64,000 bases of DNA from Takifugu bimaculatus (Eukaryota; Chordata; Actinopteri; Tetraodontiformes; Tetraodontidae): assembly GCA_004026145.2 (NCBI GenBank), contig CP034990.1, positions 5,763,976 to 5,827,975 of the forward strand, in the 5' to 3' direction. Made by a program: the position numbers and the translations under genes. Positions 22,680 through 35,800 of this stretch are shown piece by piece. The first letter of the stretch is position 1, and each line of letters begins with the position of its first letter. The notes beneath the pieces are model-generated. The model did no database searches, was not told where the DNA came from, and was given only the letters and a program-made list of their open reading frames with translations.

Positions 22680-23020
22680 GATGGGGGAGGCGAAGAAAGA
22701 CGGCCGAGGAAAACAGGGAAGGAGATGTAGGATATGAACGGGGAGGCTGCACACATATGGGCGAACAGGAGGATTCATCTGACCCCCCAGCGGCGTCTCC
22801 ATCTCAGCAGCAGCAGTGGGTCCAGACTACAGACGCTGGGCGATCTACAAAGGCTCCTGAGGGGTGTAGCTCAGCCTCTGAGGCTGTCAGTCAGAGACCC
22901 CTCACAGCTGGAGCTTCGACAGAGAGGAAGAGGGCTGACAGGGACACGGAGGCCAGGCACCTCTGCCTGGCTGCTTCCCGAGGTAGTGGACTTGCACCAC
23001 AACGAGGCAGTCTGACAAGT
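22680..23020 (+). other. Exon-like open stretch, unidentified
   Basis: After a plausible acceptor (ccctcatacag) one frame stays open for about 340 nt to a possible donor (gacaa/gtatgt). It encodes a hydrophilic, probably disordered segment containing MGEQEDSSDPPAASPSQQQQ and GASTERKRADRDTEARH. GC content is higher than in the flanks. I do not recognise the protein; a chance open frame or a decayed gene are alternatives. Confidence 0.25.
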
Positions 23021-23115
23021 ATGTAACTAAAACTAGACGCCATGTTCATTTAGTGAACATCATTTAGGAGGACCACAACGACAGAAACAACGGCCTACAT
23101 ATCGGTTCTAATAAT

Positions 23116-23180
23116 AACGATAAACGTAAAGTAAAACGTAAAGTGTAACGTAAAGTAAAACGTAAAGTGTAATGTAAAGT
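23116..23180. repeat. Short tandem repeat of an 'acgtaaagt' unit
   Basis: Six to seven imperfect copies of a nine- to ten-base unit (cgtaaagta / cgtaaagtg) lie between the two exon-like stretches. Confidence 0.85.
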
Positions 23181-23425
23181 GTCTTCCTGGCTGAGGAGAT
23201 GGACAAGGGGGCCTCCTCCAGAGGTAGCCCAGCTGATCCTTCCTTCTGGCTCCATGAAGCCACGCTGACCTCGCCAACGGGCGAACTGTGCACGTCTCTA
23301 CAGAAACGGCCACATCAGGTCGAGGTTCAGGCCCCGCACGCTCGCCTTAGACGGAGCACATCTTTTATTCAGCAGCCTAAATTGATTGTCCCAAAGGAAG
23401 CGAGAGGTTGGAACAGATGTGCATA
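23178..23425 (+). other. Second exon-like open stretch ending in a stop, unidentified
   Basis: A frame open to a TAA at 23424-23426 encodes MDKGASSRGSPADPSF..., then LRRSTSFIQQPKLIVPKEA and the end RGWNRCA. The LRRSTSF segment resembles a basophilic kinase site. Upstream is not a pyrimidine tract but a tandem repeat, so a simple acceptor is not obvious and direct splicing from the 22680 block does not clearly keep frame. Confidence 0.2.
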
Positions 23426-24316
23426 ATCCTCTCACACATTTGTGTAAATGGTTGAAAACGAGCACTTTTTGGCAGCAGAGCAAGGAACGTCCTGCAGGCA
23501 GAGTCCTGCTCAAGAGGCCCTCGGCAGGAGTGGTGCATCGTGGGTAACTGCCTTTGGACAGCAGTGCAGTCTCCAGGGCAGGACAGGAAGTATCTATCTA
23601 TCCATCCATCCATGTATATATATATCCTGCTTGTCATTGTACTTGACCTGTTTCCATAGAAAAGGGATCTTTTCCTTGTTCACACTGGTCACTGATCTAT
23701 TCCATCCAGCAAAAATCGAGTTTTAGTCGCGTCGCCCTGTCATTTCTCGACAGGCCAGCAGGTGGAAACAGACAACCAATAATTCCACTCATGGACAGCG
23801 AGGACAGCTGCAGAGTTCACGTTCAAACCCGGTGGGGTTGTCACGTGACTGTTGAAGCTCACGTAATCACGTGACCGGCAGTGCCACAAACGTATGCTTT
23901 GTCAATACACTGTATTTTAGCATTTTTGTACATCTTGGCTCTTGTCAATTTTGATCATTGTATTTGTTAAAACACATATAGTTGTTATTATTATCTAATA
24001 CTATAAAATTAGAACAATCGTAATATAATTCGATTTTGCATCACTGTTAAAAGGCAATTCAATGAGTTCTGAAGGGGCCAAAAGATTTATTAATGCTTTG
24101 CTCAGTTTCTGTCCTTAGAATAGATTTGTTCTACATACTGTATATTTATAAGTCTACGTGCACTTTTTAAAACATAGAAGATGACACATCAAATGCCCCC
24201 CCCCCCCAACATGTAAAGACATCAGCAACTTTGATCATCTCAGTTTTTATTAGCTTCCTGATACACACAGTTGAGTTGCTCTTATCTGTTGTTTAATTAC
24301 TCAGGCATGAAATCTG

Positions 24317-24319
<3 letters not shown>

Positions 24320-24392
<73 letters not shown>
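24320..24392. repeat. (GT)n microsatellite
   Basis: About 36 uninterrupted GT units. Confidence 0.97.
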
Positions 24393-24394
<2 letters not shown>

Positions 24395-25094
24395 AGCCCA
24401 AACATTCTCCACAACTGCAGCACACACAGACTGAGTATTCTAAAGACCAAAATATTATTCGTCACAACTGCATAATTGTTTGGATTTGGTTTCTAAGGTT
24501 AGAATTGATTGTGAGCTACTTACTTGAATGTAATGGGGAGAACTTAGATCTCATTACATGGTCACCAAGGACACATAATCACAGCAAAGTTCAGAAATTA
24601 GCTGCACAGTAAAAGCAAAGTCATGTTTTTTTCAAAGATTTTGTGCTAAAAGTCTAATAAGCTTTAACTTCCCTCTGTAGAGAATAGAGCGCCTGAGAAA
24701 AGAAGCCACATTTGCATGTCTTGCTCGCTTGAATGTTTTAAGTGCTTTAATTTCCCGGTCCTGTGCACCATGAGAATTGTGCGCTGCTAATTGCTTCTTT
24801 AATGTGTATCGAGAGCGTAGCTGCTGTGTGCACACTCTAATAATGGCTTCATTATGCTCCGCGTCTTCGCCAGTGCATTTGTTGGTTTACAAAGCGATGT
24901 TTGCCAATATTGGTGGCCTCAAGGCAGCACAAACGCTATGAATAACTGATTAAAGAGGCATGTTTATATTCAGCTGCACCAGCCCCGTGCAGCATTTCAA
25001 TGAAACACAAGTACAACAGTTATGACACCATAAAGTGGAGAGGATTTTTCCCACTTTGGTTATTTTCAATTGATTTTGGCATAATAAAATGTTT

Positions 25095-25300
25095 CTATTT
25101 TACAGCGGTGCTGGTGCTGGCTCGGTCTTTAGGGGATGTTAGGCGGAGGGATCTTAGTTCAAATAGCACGCGGGTATGGAGACAGTTGCAGGGACACCTT
25201 CTAAACACTGCCTAGGTACCCTTGAGCAAGGCATCGAGCGCTGAAAGGGTGACTGTCTCGGGCAGCCTACTTGTTCTTTGTCCCCTCTCCCATAAAAAGC
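25095..25300 (+). mobile_element. SINE (tRNA-type, fish)
   Basis: The insertion contains 'gctggctcgg', a 'ggagggatcttagttcaaat' segment like a promoter B-box, and 'aggtacccttgagcaaggca', a sequence widely repeated in fish SINEs. The body is diverged and the 3' border is uncertain. Confidence 0.7.
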
Positions 25301-25907
25301 ACGTGCATGTATGTTCATTTGTATGTTCAGGAAGCTGCATGTCCTTGTATCTGTTCTTAAAAAAACAGGAATTTCTCCCCAAAAAAGGGAATCCAACAAA
25401 TTTTAAACACTGATTAATTTTAGTCTCTTTTTCCTCCATCCATCTCTTTTTTGAAAGGTGGAATTCAAACAGCACAGCTGATTCCATCAGCAACAGTAAG
25501 TGGTCATACACATATTAAAGCTTGAAGGTTTATCCTTTAGTCGTGACTGAACAGCATTCTTCAGTGAAAAGATGCACACCTTCTAAGTGCAAAAGACAAT
25601 AAATAATCAAAATGTTTGGAATAGAACCAATTACAGGCCAAGTATCTCCCTTAAAATGAGCCAGCCAGCTGCTTCGACTCCTCAACGCCAAGGAAATATG
25701 TTAACATGACCCTCAACGACTTTAAAGGTGAATCTTGTTGTAACAGCTGCTGGAAGTCTGATTCCGATGACGTTTGGTCGTCCGATTTTCCACTTGCTGC
25801 AGCAATGTGGATCTTTACAAGACTTTTGTGGGGCTGCCATGTCTGTGGTTATCATGACCCATCCCAAACCTCCCAGTTTGGGGCAGTTGAGCGTGACAGA
25901 AGAAGAC

Positions 25908-26075
25908 TGAGGCCACGTTTACACGACAACGTTTTCAGGTGAAAACCCCCAAACTGAGCATTTTCAGCGATTTTGGGCACGAGCACTACAACTGCAGCCA
26001 ACTGAGCCTGCGTGAGTAGTCGCACATCTGCAAGTTTACACGTTGTTTTGAAAGTTTCCCCTGTTGAGATCACCT
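25908..26075. mobile_element. Possible MITE with 'cacgtttacacgacaac' end
   Basis: The left end 'ggccacgtttacacgacaacg' recalls inverted-repeat elements common in fish. A partly matching inverse word (tttacacgttgtttt, about 26035-26049) occurs about 130 nt on. Family and borders are uncertain. Confidence 0.3.
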
Positions 26076-26168
26076 GCTTCTTTATGTGCACACGTATGTT
26101 AAGTTCATTACTGACCCCTACTGGCCTGGAATGGACATTACAGCATATTGTCTGCTTGCTTGAAGAGT

Positions 26169-26325
26169 TATGGATGGATGGATGGATGGATGGATGGATG
26201 GATGGATGGATGGATGGATGGATGGATGGACGTATGGATGGATGGATGGATGGATGGATGGACGGACGTATGGATGGATGAATGGACGGACGGACGGACG
26301 GATGGACGGACAGACGGATGGATCT
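26169..26325. repeat. (GGAT)n tetranucleotide repeat with GGAC variants
   Basis: About 39 units; the 3' part carries GGAC and TGGACGTA variants, indicating older, mutated repeats. Confidence 0.95.
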
Positions 26326-27826
26326 GCTTCTGCTTCTACGATAGCCTGACGGGCAACTTGATTTAATTTAATTTTATTGACAGAAGCGATGACACAGTGT
26401 TTTAATCATCGTGTCGTGAATCATCATGTCAAGCCTCTACTGCCGTGTACCGACGACCAGCAGTTCGTCCATCAATCAAACTTCAGGAATCTCAGCAGGT
26501 CTTAAATAATTTCTAGATAAAGTGAGGACGTGTGTTCCCAAAGAAAGTGTTTTGTTCCACAAGCTGCTGTTCTGAGAGGAGAACAGAACCCAGCACAGCC
26601 AGCGGGTACTGTAAGGGTAACTGCAGCTCATTCCAGGTGTCATGAACTGTCCTGTCAGAGGACCTTTGCTGCATCATGAATGTCATACAAAAAGCAGCAC
26701 AGCTTCAAGCGACAACAGTTAAACGCAGTCTTCCTCCATCACTCTCTAAAGTAAAATAAAGTAAAAGTATGATGATGCTGCAACGATATTTAGATTTTTT
26801 TTGGAAGAGTATTGTCCATAGGGTAGAGTTGTGTGTTCAGCTTGTGTAGTAAAGAAGGGTAAATGTCAGACATAAGATGTGGCTGCGTATGAGTGTTTTT
26901 GTGTTAAAGATGATGAAAAATGCATGTTGAGGTGCTTGGCGCTGGTGTGTGGGAGGACGCGAGAGGCAAAGCTTGCCAGAGCACCCTCAGTCCATGTGAC
27001 CTCTCACTGCTGGCACTCCAACTTTAGCTGCACTTTTACAGAGCGTATTTATCTGATCGCAACGTTCTGGAGCCAAGGACTTTGCAAGGGCTCATAATCG
27101 TATCCGTTCTCTAACTGAGGAGAATTAGCAAAGACCTGAGGCGAAGGATACAAGTCTGGGCATCCACACTCCCGCTGAACAGATTGATTGTTAAAAAAAA
27201 AACAAAAAAAACACTGTAAAACACAGTGTAAACAGACATTACCTCCAGCAAACATGGTTGGACGTTTTACAGGGATTTAAAGAGGCATTTGGTGAAGAAA
27301 TATCTGTTTTTAAAAAGTAAACTCATACCCACAGACACGCCCACGTGCACAAACGGACACAAAAAGTTTTCTATCAAGACCTAACGTGTCTTGATTCATG
27401 CAGCCATTTAATCAGTTTTGCTGCTGGCAACGGCTTAGTTGAAAGGGAGAAGATTTGTAAAGAAGCGTCTCACTGAGTGACACGTTCTTAAATTACACCG
27501 ATGGCTTCTGCATGATCAGGAAGAGGCAGGCAGAGCACAGCGAACGCACCGAAGTCCTGACACAGAAGAGGATTATGGAAGTCCAAGAGTGTGAACTCGT
27601 CCGCTAGGAACTGTCAACCAAAAATGGAATATTTTATCTGTTATCTGTCAGGAAAATGTGTATCTTTGGCCTGTAAACAAGCAACTGTGATGATGTCACA
27701 TCACAGGCTGTGTCACTGTTAACTCACAGTGGAGTGATGGAGAGTTTCAGCTGAGCAACAGAACGGCACTCATTCACACCAATCAGGGCGGAAAATTGAG
27801 AGACAAGAGACTCCGTTCCCCGCTGG

Positions 27827-27867
27827 ACACACACACACACGCGCGCGCGCACACACACAAACACACT
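27827..27867. repeat. (CA)n-(CG)n-(CA)n alternating purine-pyrimidine tract
   Basis: About 40 bp of strictly alternating purine and pyrimidine with a central CG block. Such tracts can adopt left-handed DNA; that is inference here. Confidence 0.9.
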
Positions 27868-28299
27868 TTCAAAAGCAAACTTGCACAGTGGTGGGCTTCC
27901 TGTGGTGTTGGCAGCAGTTGAAAGTGGACGTGGGATCAGATGAAACGAGCTGGGCCATCGTTGTGACAGATGACCACCACTCTGAAGCTCCCCGCCACTC
28001 CATTGTAGCGTGGGTGGGGCCTGGCGAAAGGATGAGCTCATGTGTGTGGCGGTTCCTCTTGTTGTCATTTTACTGTTGATAATGTTCGGTTCTGCTGACA
28101 AGCAGCTTGTTGATGGACAGGGGAGGGGGTGAGGATTTTTCTGTGATGAAATAACTCTGTAATTATGAGTTACTGGTCATTTTAACAGAGGGCATCTTAG
28201 AATACTGTTTAAATAAAGATCTGTTGTATTGAAATAGATGCTAATAACCTTATAGAATATTGAGACATCAGGTTAGTGATGCATCATTTGGGTTATCAA

Positions 28300-29075
28300 G
28301 TGGTGGCCCAGCATCCCGGGTTCACCCCTAGATGCCTTTAACTCACTGGAAGGCCCAGGTGGAGTCCTTTCCCTTCACCACTGCCACTGACTCCCCTTTT
28401 CAGCACCTTTGTTGGCAGCAAGCTCCATGTACATCAGCTTTTTGTGCTTGCAGGCCTCCTCTACTGAGGTGTCCCAGGACACTGTAGGCTCAATGAGGAT
28501 CAAAGCTGACCATAGCACCAGGTCCGTTCACAGGTTGGTGGATGCAATCTTAGTTGGGAAGCAGAGCTTTTGATTTAAGTCTGCTACTATGTTCCAAATC
28601 ACCTATCCGGCTCCAATGCCCAACATCTGGACTTATAGCGGTGAAACAAGTTTTTGCTTGCCAGTGGGATCACGTGGGTAGGAAGCACCTTGATACTCAT
28701 CCTCTGCGTTTCCTGCACATTATGCACCAAGACATTTTGGCGCCTGGTTATGCCTCCAGGTGTAACGGCCTTGAGTGAGGCTGGACTTGCAGCCTACTAG
28801 GATGTGTTTCAGGGGAGTCAGCCAAAATCAGCACGTGGGGTCTTCTCCATTGGCTGTGGTTCTTGGGGTTCTTGTTTTGCCTGCATAAATGGCTTTTTGC
28901 TGTCTGCTTCTTCTTGTCGCGGTACTTCCACCAAGCTTGCATCCTTGGGGTGGACTGGGGTCCAACCCCTCCCAGTCAAGATGGGGGCCACTTGGGCTAC
29001 AAGGGAATCTTGTAATATCATCTCCAGTTTTACTTTGGCACACATGTACTCCTCAGATAAGCTGGAGATGGGCAA
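28300..29075 (-). pseudogene. Relic of a LINE-type reverse transcriptase polyprotein (C-terminal part)
   Basis: On the minus strand, 29075-28820 encodes SSLSEEYMCAKVKLEMILQD followed by a GRGWTP segment, and about 28560-28310 encodes SWDTSVEEACKHKKLMYMEL. Both resemble blocks seen in the region after the reverse-transcriptase core of a retroelement widespread in fish genomes. The frames are broken between and after the blocks, and the part that should join them is short, so this is a dead, internally deleted copy. The exact family is not assigned. Confidence 0.6.
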
Positions 29076-32000
29076 GAAGAAAAAAATATCTTTTTTTTTT
29101 GGAATATAATGTTATTAAATCACATCAAGCCTTCAAGAAAACCTTTGTGGAGATCAAAAGATGTAAAATTTGACTTCAAACCCCGAGGAAAAAGGACTGC
29201 CTATAGAATCTAATCATCTCATCTTGAACCACTTAAAATGGTTTGAATCCACTGGCGCCAGCTAGCAAAAACCTGCATAAAGAAGAAAGGAACAATAAAT
29301 ATGTTAGAATCTCTAGATGAAGTGTATAACATCCTCCCTTTCTACAATCTGGAAGATACTAATTTACTTTAGCTTATGTAGAAAATTAGCATTTGCCCTG
29401 ACAACACGCTCATTGGTGGCTTTGTTCAAACATGGCCGCCATGGCCCTGTTTTCTTGACGGTGTTGTGCTTAACGCAGAGAGATCAAGAATCATCTGTGC
29501 GTTCAAAGCGTTTTTATACTGCAGGCTGGATGGAAGTAACACATCTGCTTTCAGCCTCAGTGCTATAAATCAAGTTTGGACAAAATTGCAAAATGGTGCA
29601 TCACATTATCAGAACCAGCAGCTGGTCTCTGAAAGCTGTATTTCTCAGAACAGTGTGAGCCAATGGAAACTGAAAGCAGACAACAGTAGCCTTTGGCTGC
29701 GTGGATGTCACATATGGTGGCAACAAATATAAAATTACAGCTTGCAGCTAGATGGCAACAATGTGGTCCAGCCTTTAGTCCCCGAGTTCCTATTTCAACC
29801 AAAATAAAGAGCCATTGTCACATTGATGGCTATTAGCTCCATTAGTCTGTTCTGTGAAATATTAATAACTTTCTTTTTTGTTGATAGACACAACAAATCA
29901 CTTTTTTAAGAAGACAGCACCCCCACCCCCCACCCCCCACCCCAAAAAGCTTTGAATTTTCCATTTTGGAAAATCAAGTCAAATCAAGCCTCCATCACCA
30001 TAGCTGATGTGTTAGTATTAGAGCAGCTCCGGTGTCATGGTCCTGGGGTCCTTGTGTATCCGGTGCCTGGTTTTTGTTCTCTCTCTTCTCTGTTGTCAGT
30101 CTCAAGAAGCTCACCTGGGAGGGGGGGCATCTGAAGCAGCTGCAGCCAAACAGCAGTTAGTTCACTTTAAAGGACTGGCCGTGGTTTCCCCCCAGCGACA
30201 GATAATTCCACATCTTTTGGTTTCTGACGGCAGCAGACCTACAACCCTAACCCTCGCAGCCGCTCACCGGGTCACCTCCATTCTGGGTTCAGCTTGTGGC
30301 CGGACAGCCCATCACGACCAGGCTGGCTTAGTAGACAGCTACATTTGCTGCTTCAGCATTTAAACTTTTATGCAGGCAATAGCCAAAACCTTCACCGATC
30401 AGGAAGGCGAGTGATCGCAGCTCGCCGAAGTCTTCCATCTCTGGACAACAACACCAGCACCAGCACCACCACTAGAACTACAGCCGCAACAGGAAACTGT
30501 GTCCCAACAGAACACACATGTCCAGACAGGGACAGAAGAAGGGAAAATCCTGTTTACACACACAGATTCAGGAACATACAAAGAACACATGCACATCATT
30601 GGGGTCTCGCCTTCTCTCTGGATACCAGCTCATTTGCCTTTTTTCCAGTCATCAACTGGGACTGGAGCCAATAACTCCCACCCCAGTCCCCTTCAGACCG
30701 CTGCCCTGGAACACCTGTTCTTGCTCTGCTGAATGGCGCCCACTCCATTGGAGTCTTTTTACACTTTTTCAGGTTTTAAACAGATAAATTTGGTCTCTGG
30801 AAGAATTTGTTTTCTGAAGCAATTGAAGGTAAAAAAAACAGTGAAAAAAACACCACTTGCAGGTCACAGCACTGATGAATCCATCTGGTCTTCATTCTAT
30901 AAGATCACAATCCAAATTCTGACTAATAACATATAACAGAATGACTTCAGACCCCTAAAAATCACTGAGTCCACTTCTAACGTCCTGGGCCAGAGTTAGC
31001 TACCGGAACACTCGGAGATCCTTGTCTTTGACCTCTCAGTTCAGGTAGCATGAGAGGAACTGATAAGCCAACCTAACTGATGGTAATCTGTGTTGAAAAT
31101 GGAATTTGGGGCTCGTTTTTATTTTTTACGCAAGTTAAGATTCAGATTTTTGGCGTCTTCCGTGTGTCACGGTGGAAAACCCGACATGATTTATTTGGAT
31201 CTGCTGATTCCGTTAGCATCCATACAGCTACGAAAAGATGCAGACTTTCAAGAAAGGTTTTATCTTTGGCTTCAGAATTTTTGGGACAGCAGATTTGTGA
31301 GGTTGTAACAGGGACATGTGAGAAGCTGCTTCAGCATAGCTGCCACAAAGCTTTGTGAGGGAAAAAAGGGTCAAAGTGGGATCAATGACCTTTCCACTTG
31401 AGTTGGAGCCACCAAGAGCCTCATGGAAAACTTGCTGTTTACCAAGCAGATGGAGGGCCAACAGTTACTGCTTTGTTTTTGTGCCATCCATTCAGGTTGG
31501 TGATTGGTGAGCACCGTGTCCTTCCTGTACGTGTCAGCAGCTCAGATCTTGACTTCTGCTGACTCGGCTCAGCTTCATCAATGCACTGTCCCCACCACGC
31601 ACGCTTCAAGTGTCACTGCGACGCTGGTCACGTCATGTGCAGGACAAGTCTTAATTTAACCTTTCAAGTGTGGGGAAACGGTCAACAGTGGTGAAACTAA
31701 AGTTATATCTTTGCAAACTCTAAAGTGTAACTTTGGTAACATGCTTCCCTGATCTGTGGTGATTGATGCTGTCTTTTCTGTGCTTTTTGGAACGGAGCTT
31801 CTCATTGTTTCACTGACACATAGACAAACTCCTCAGATTTATGGCCTGTAGGAGGAGGAGGCGGAAGAGGAGGAGGAGGAGTAGACAGGGGGAAGAAGAA
31901 GAAGAAGCCTCTCCGCCTGCTGCTGTTGCTGTCTTTTACGATCTGTCGTTTGATTCGCACTGCTGGCACAGGTCAACATGCAGAAACGTCTGGTGCACCT

Positions 32001-32308
32001 GCCTATATTTCATGCCGCTTGATCTCACTGTAAGAGCATTTTTCTGTGCCTGCAGATCCTATAAAGCCCCTTGTGGTTTAACTTCTGTTAAGTCAGCAGG
32101 CTTGAGACCGACATGGTGAAAAGGCTGCAGGGCTGCTGTGTATTGTGTACATTGAGTGGGGTCAGGGACAATGAAGCTGGTGTGTGTGAGATCCCAATTG
32201 AAATGATCTCACCTCTCTTCAGGTCACCTCATCTTTTGTCCTCCTCTCTCACACTGTATATTCTTCTCTGCTTTTCTTTTCATCAAAGAAGCCCATTTGC
32301 TGAACAAA

Positions 32309-32385
<77 letters not shown>
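32309..32385. repeat. (CT)n microsatellite
   Basis: About 38 CT units with one interruption at the 5' side. Confidence 0.97.
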
Positions 32386-32387
<2 letters not shown>

Positions 32388-32739
32388 ACACACACATGCA
32401 AAGTCAACATGCCAGGCATTAATCCTTCCTCCAAGGGGACAGGGTTTTCAGGAGTTTGTCTTCACCCATTGTTCAGCTATGGAGGCCAGAGTCAGGGGAA
32501 GGTTTTCATCACCTGTCCCCAGACATTGTGATCCCTGGAGAAGTTAAAGTTTGCCGTTGTTAAACAGGCTCTGGTACTGCTGGGATGGATTGCTGAGGAA
32601 GATTAAAAACATCTAAAGTGATGATAAGAAGACAATCTTTTTTCCCTTTATTTGTAGTTTGTATGCCCTCCCTATGTCCGTGTGTCTATAAACATGCATA
32701 TGAGTTTGATTCTAAATTTCTTGTGGTTCAGGTTTATGA

Positions 32740-32830
32740 ATGACTGGTGTCCTTTGATGGACTGGTGACCTGTCCAGGTTGCGCCCCTTCAACTGGTTAT
32801 TCTGGGAGTTGAATGATAGCAACTGGATGG
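32740..32830. mobile_element. Fragment of a common fish retroelement ('gatggactggtgacctgtccagg')
   Basis: The words 'gatggactggtgacc' and 'tgtccaggttgcgcccc' belong to a consensus repeated many times in fish genomes. Only a short diverged piece remains and the family is not assigned with certainty. Confidence 0.5.
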
Positions 32831-35800
32831 TTTGAGTTTCTTTCATGATTCATCTACCAGAATTACGGTGACCTGGATGACTGAGAACCTTCACAGACAT
32901 ACGATCAACTGGTTCTGAACTGGCAATCAAGCCTCAGAAGGGCCTTCAGAATCTCACAGTTAACATATTGTACATGTGAAGGAAGCCCAGCTGAAGCCAC
33001 TTATGGAAGGTGACAAGTAGGAGTCCAGGATCCTGTCTAATGTGTCAAAACGTTCATGGATGTAGGTGCTAACGTTTAAATTTGAGACGTGACACCAACA
33101 GCCGTGGGGCTTTGTTGCAACAGAAGTAAGCGACTAAATTGTTGCATCTGGTTGGTTTAGGAGCTCCAAAAGCTACTCAAGGCAACTACAGACTATGAGA
33201 CAGAATGTAAGTTAACCACAAATCCACAATGAGATATACAAAACTGACCCCAAACTGTATTTCATAATCATTCCCCGTTGCGCTTACGTGCTGTGTTTAT
33301 TTCCTGCTTGTTTGCATATCCCATGGAGTGTGTTTGCAGCACTGTCAAATGTGATGAAGGTGTGATGCTCCTGTGGTTTGTCTGGATTAAAATTTTGCAC
33401 ATTGGCCATGTAGATAAGTTTGCTCACCATGGTGGCCTAAAATCCTTTTATTTAAAGCGCAGCTACGTTTTTCCAAATACTTGAGTTGATGAGCCAATTT
33501 TCAAACTTTCTTTCCATGATTCTCTTTCCAATGAGACTCACCAAAAAAAAAAAAGGCCTCCCTTTGGTCCAAAGTTCTCTCATGTTCTCTGCTAACTTCT
33601 ACTTTGTGGCTGATTTTACATATAAGCAATCCCTTTTTAAAAGCAAATCAAAGTTCGTCAGATCTATCATAGTTCCCCAAACTGGAATCTATGTGCAGAA
33701 CTTTGAAGATGAGTTCATCCCAAGGATGACAGGTTCAAAAAAGAGTTGTCCATCTTCTTCCCATCGTACCCTGCTGAACCTTGTGTTTTTCTGCTCCTGG
33801 TTGCTTGGTGTATTTTTACAAGAGATGTTTATTCTTCGAAAGATGGCTGAACTGTAATTTTGGTTGTCCATCTGTCTCTATGTCTGTCTGCTGGTCTCTT
33901 TGGGAGGAAAGAGGTTGTGGTTGCCGACCACTAGCGCAAACTGGGCTGAGCTCATTCGGCTTCTCTTCTGGCTGAGGCAGCAACACTTGGGCAACATGTG
34001 TCACCTCTGATGTGGCAAAAGAAGAGCAGCTGTGTGCTACTGCTTCAGGTTAAAATACTGGGTCCTGGGACTGGAAATATGACCAGCAGGTGAGATAAGC
34101 ACGTTCTAATCGAATAGACAATTACTACTATAAATATATCATGTTATTATACAGTTATTAATCTTACTTTCTTGCCAAAAATGTTCCATTTCTGCATTCA
34201 GCTTCAGGATATATTGACACTGGAGAATTTCATTTGTCTCTCATTTAGTCGCTCTTGATCAGACTACAGGACATATTGGCTGATCTTAAAATATTTTCCA
34301 CACCCACGCTGGAATCAGAGCCTTTACTGTGTACTTCAATAAACCTGCTCCATTGTATAAGTCTTTTTGGAGCTTACCGCAGTTAAACAGAACCTTTACA
34401 GACAGCAAAAGTCAAATCAATCAGTGTATTTACGGTTTGATGAAAGAGCTTGGAACCAGTAATCGACCCATACAGAAGCAGACCTGAGTTTTGTCACGTA
34501 CCCCTGGAAATGAGTGTGCCTGGCGGGGCTGCAGAATGGATGTGCTACTGTGAGGATAAACGGGGACACCAGGGCTGACTATGGGAAGCCCCAGTATCAA
34601 GGTCCAAAAGTCCTGCATTGATGGTGGTCCAACAGACAGTGGGTGGTGATTGAGATGAGTGTGCAGAGGAGCTGGACTTGGAGGCCTGGGAGGAGGGCCA
34701 TTGGCAGGCGGCGCATCCTAAATGGAGTAAGATGAGTTCTTGCCAGTTGTCACGTTGCATTTGTGGCATGGAGGGGAAAAAAATCAGAGCCACAAGTCTG
34801 GTAGGAGCTCATTATTCCATCAGCTCTGAAGTGAGTCACTGAGGCAGACTTTCCCTGCTGCTGTTGTCACTCTCATTCTGCTTAAGCTTTTTCTTCATCT
34901 GACAGACCCAAAATGATCATTTTTCATCCTTTGATCAGGTGTTCGATCACTGGCCCAGATAGCACTGTCCATGGGCTTCTGTGGTTTAACATCAACCTTT
35001 TGAGGGATGAAAATCAAGGGAAGAGGCACCAGATTGTAATGATGTGAGATTTCTAATTTTATTAAGAAGTGGAGTGTTTTCTTTGTTATCAGAAGCCTGT
35101 TTCCTTTATGCTATACCTCTCACTAATGTCAATAAACGCAGCTTTATTTGCATGCTGTGTTTTGTAGAGACAAAGAGTGGGAAAAAGGAAAGAAAGTTGT
35201 AGAAATGTGTGGCTTTACATAATTAATCTGTGACTTCTTCTGTGGTTCCTCTTGAAAATTTTATACAGCTCAAACTTTGTGTCACTTTTTCCCTCCCCCC
35301 GCCCCCCTCTCAGCCAGGTACAATGTCACACTACAAACTGCCAACTGTCCCTGGAGGTTCAGCCTGCGAACAGGAGGAGAGCTTAAAAAAACGCAAACAG
35401 TTTAGCCTCACAGCTTGTGAAAAGACCTTGATGTGAAAAGAACGTCGCTGACTGGGCACTTTTACACATTAGCTCTTTATATCATATGTCAACTGATATC
35501 GGCCGTCCTTTGTGTTTTCTAAACCATTAAGCAGATATCTGAGGCCACCAGGGCGCCGGATGACACAAAACAACAGCACCTCCGTTATTCTTTACCTGGA
35601 GATCCTGAGGGAAATGATGTAATGCTCCTCTGATAACATGATACCTGCCTGCGCAGAAATACAGTAGAAATGGCTTCTGTCATGTCCAGACAGATACAGC
35701 AGTTGGATCAGAGGCATTCAGAAGAAAGAAACTACCTATTATTGGGCATCAAATAATTTTAAAGTATTATTTATTCACCAGGGTGGTTGTGACGTCTTAT

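Noticed and set aside
22857..22905. tRNA-like start 'ggggtgtagctcag'
   Set aside because: The D-arm-like word is present, but there is no anticodon arm or T-arm 'ggttc.a..cc' at the right distance.
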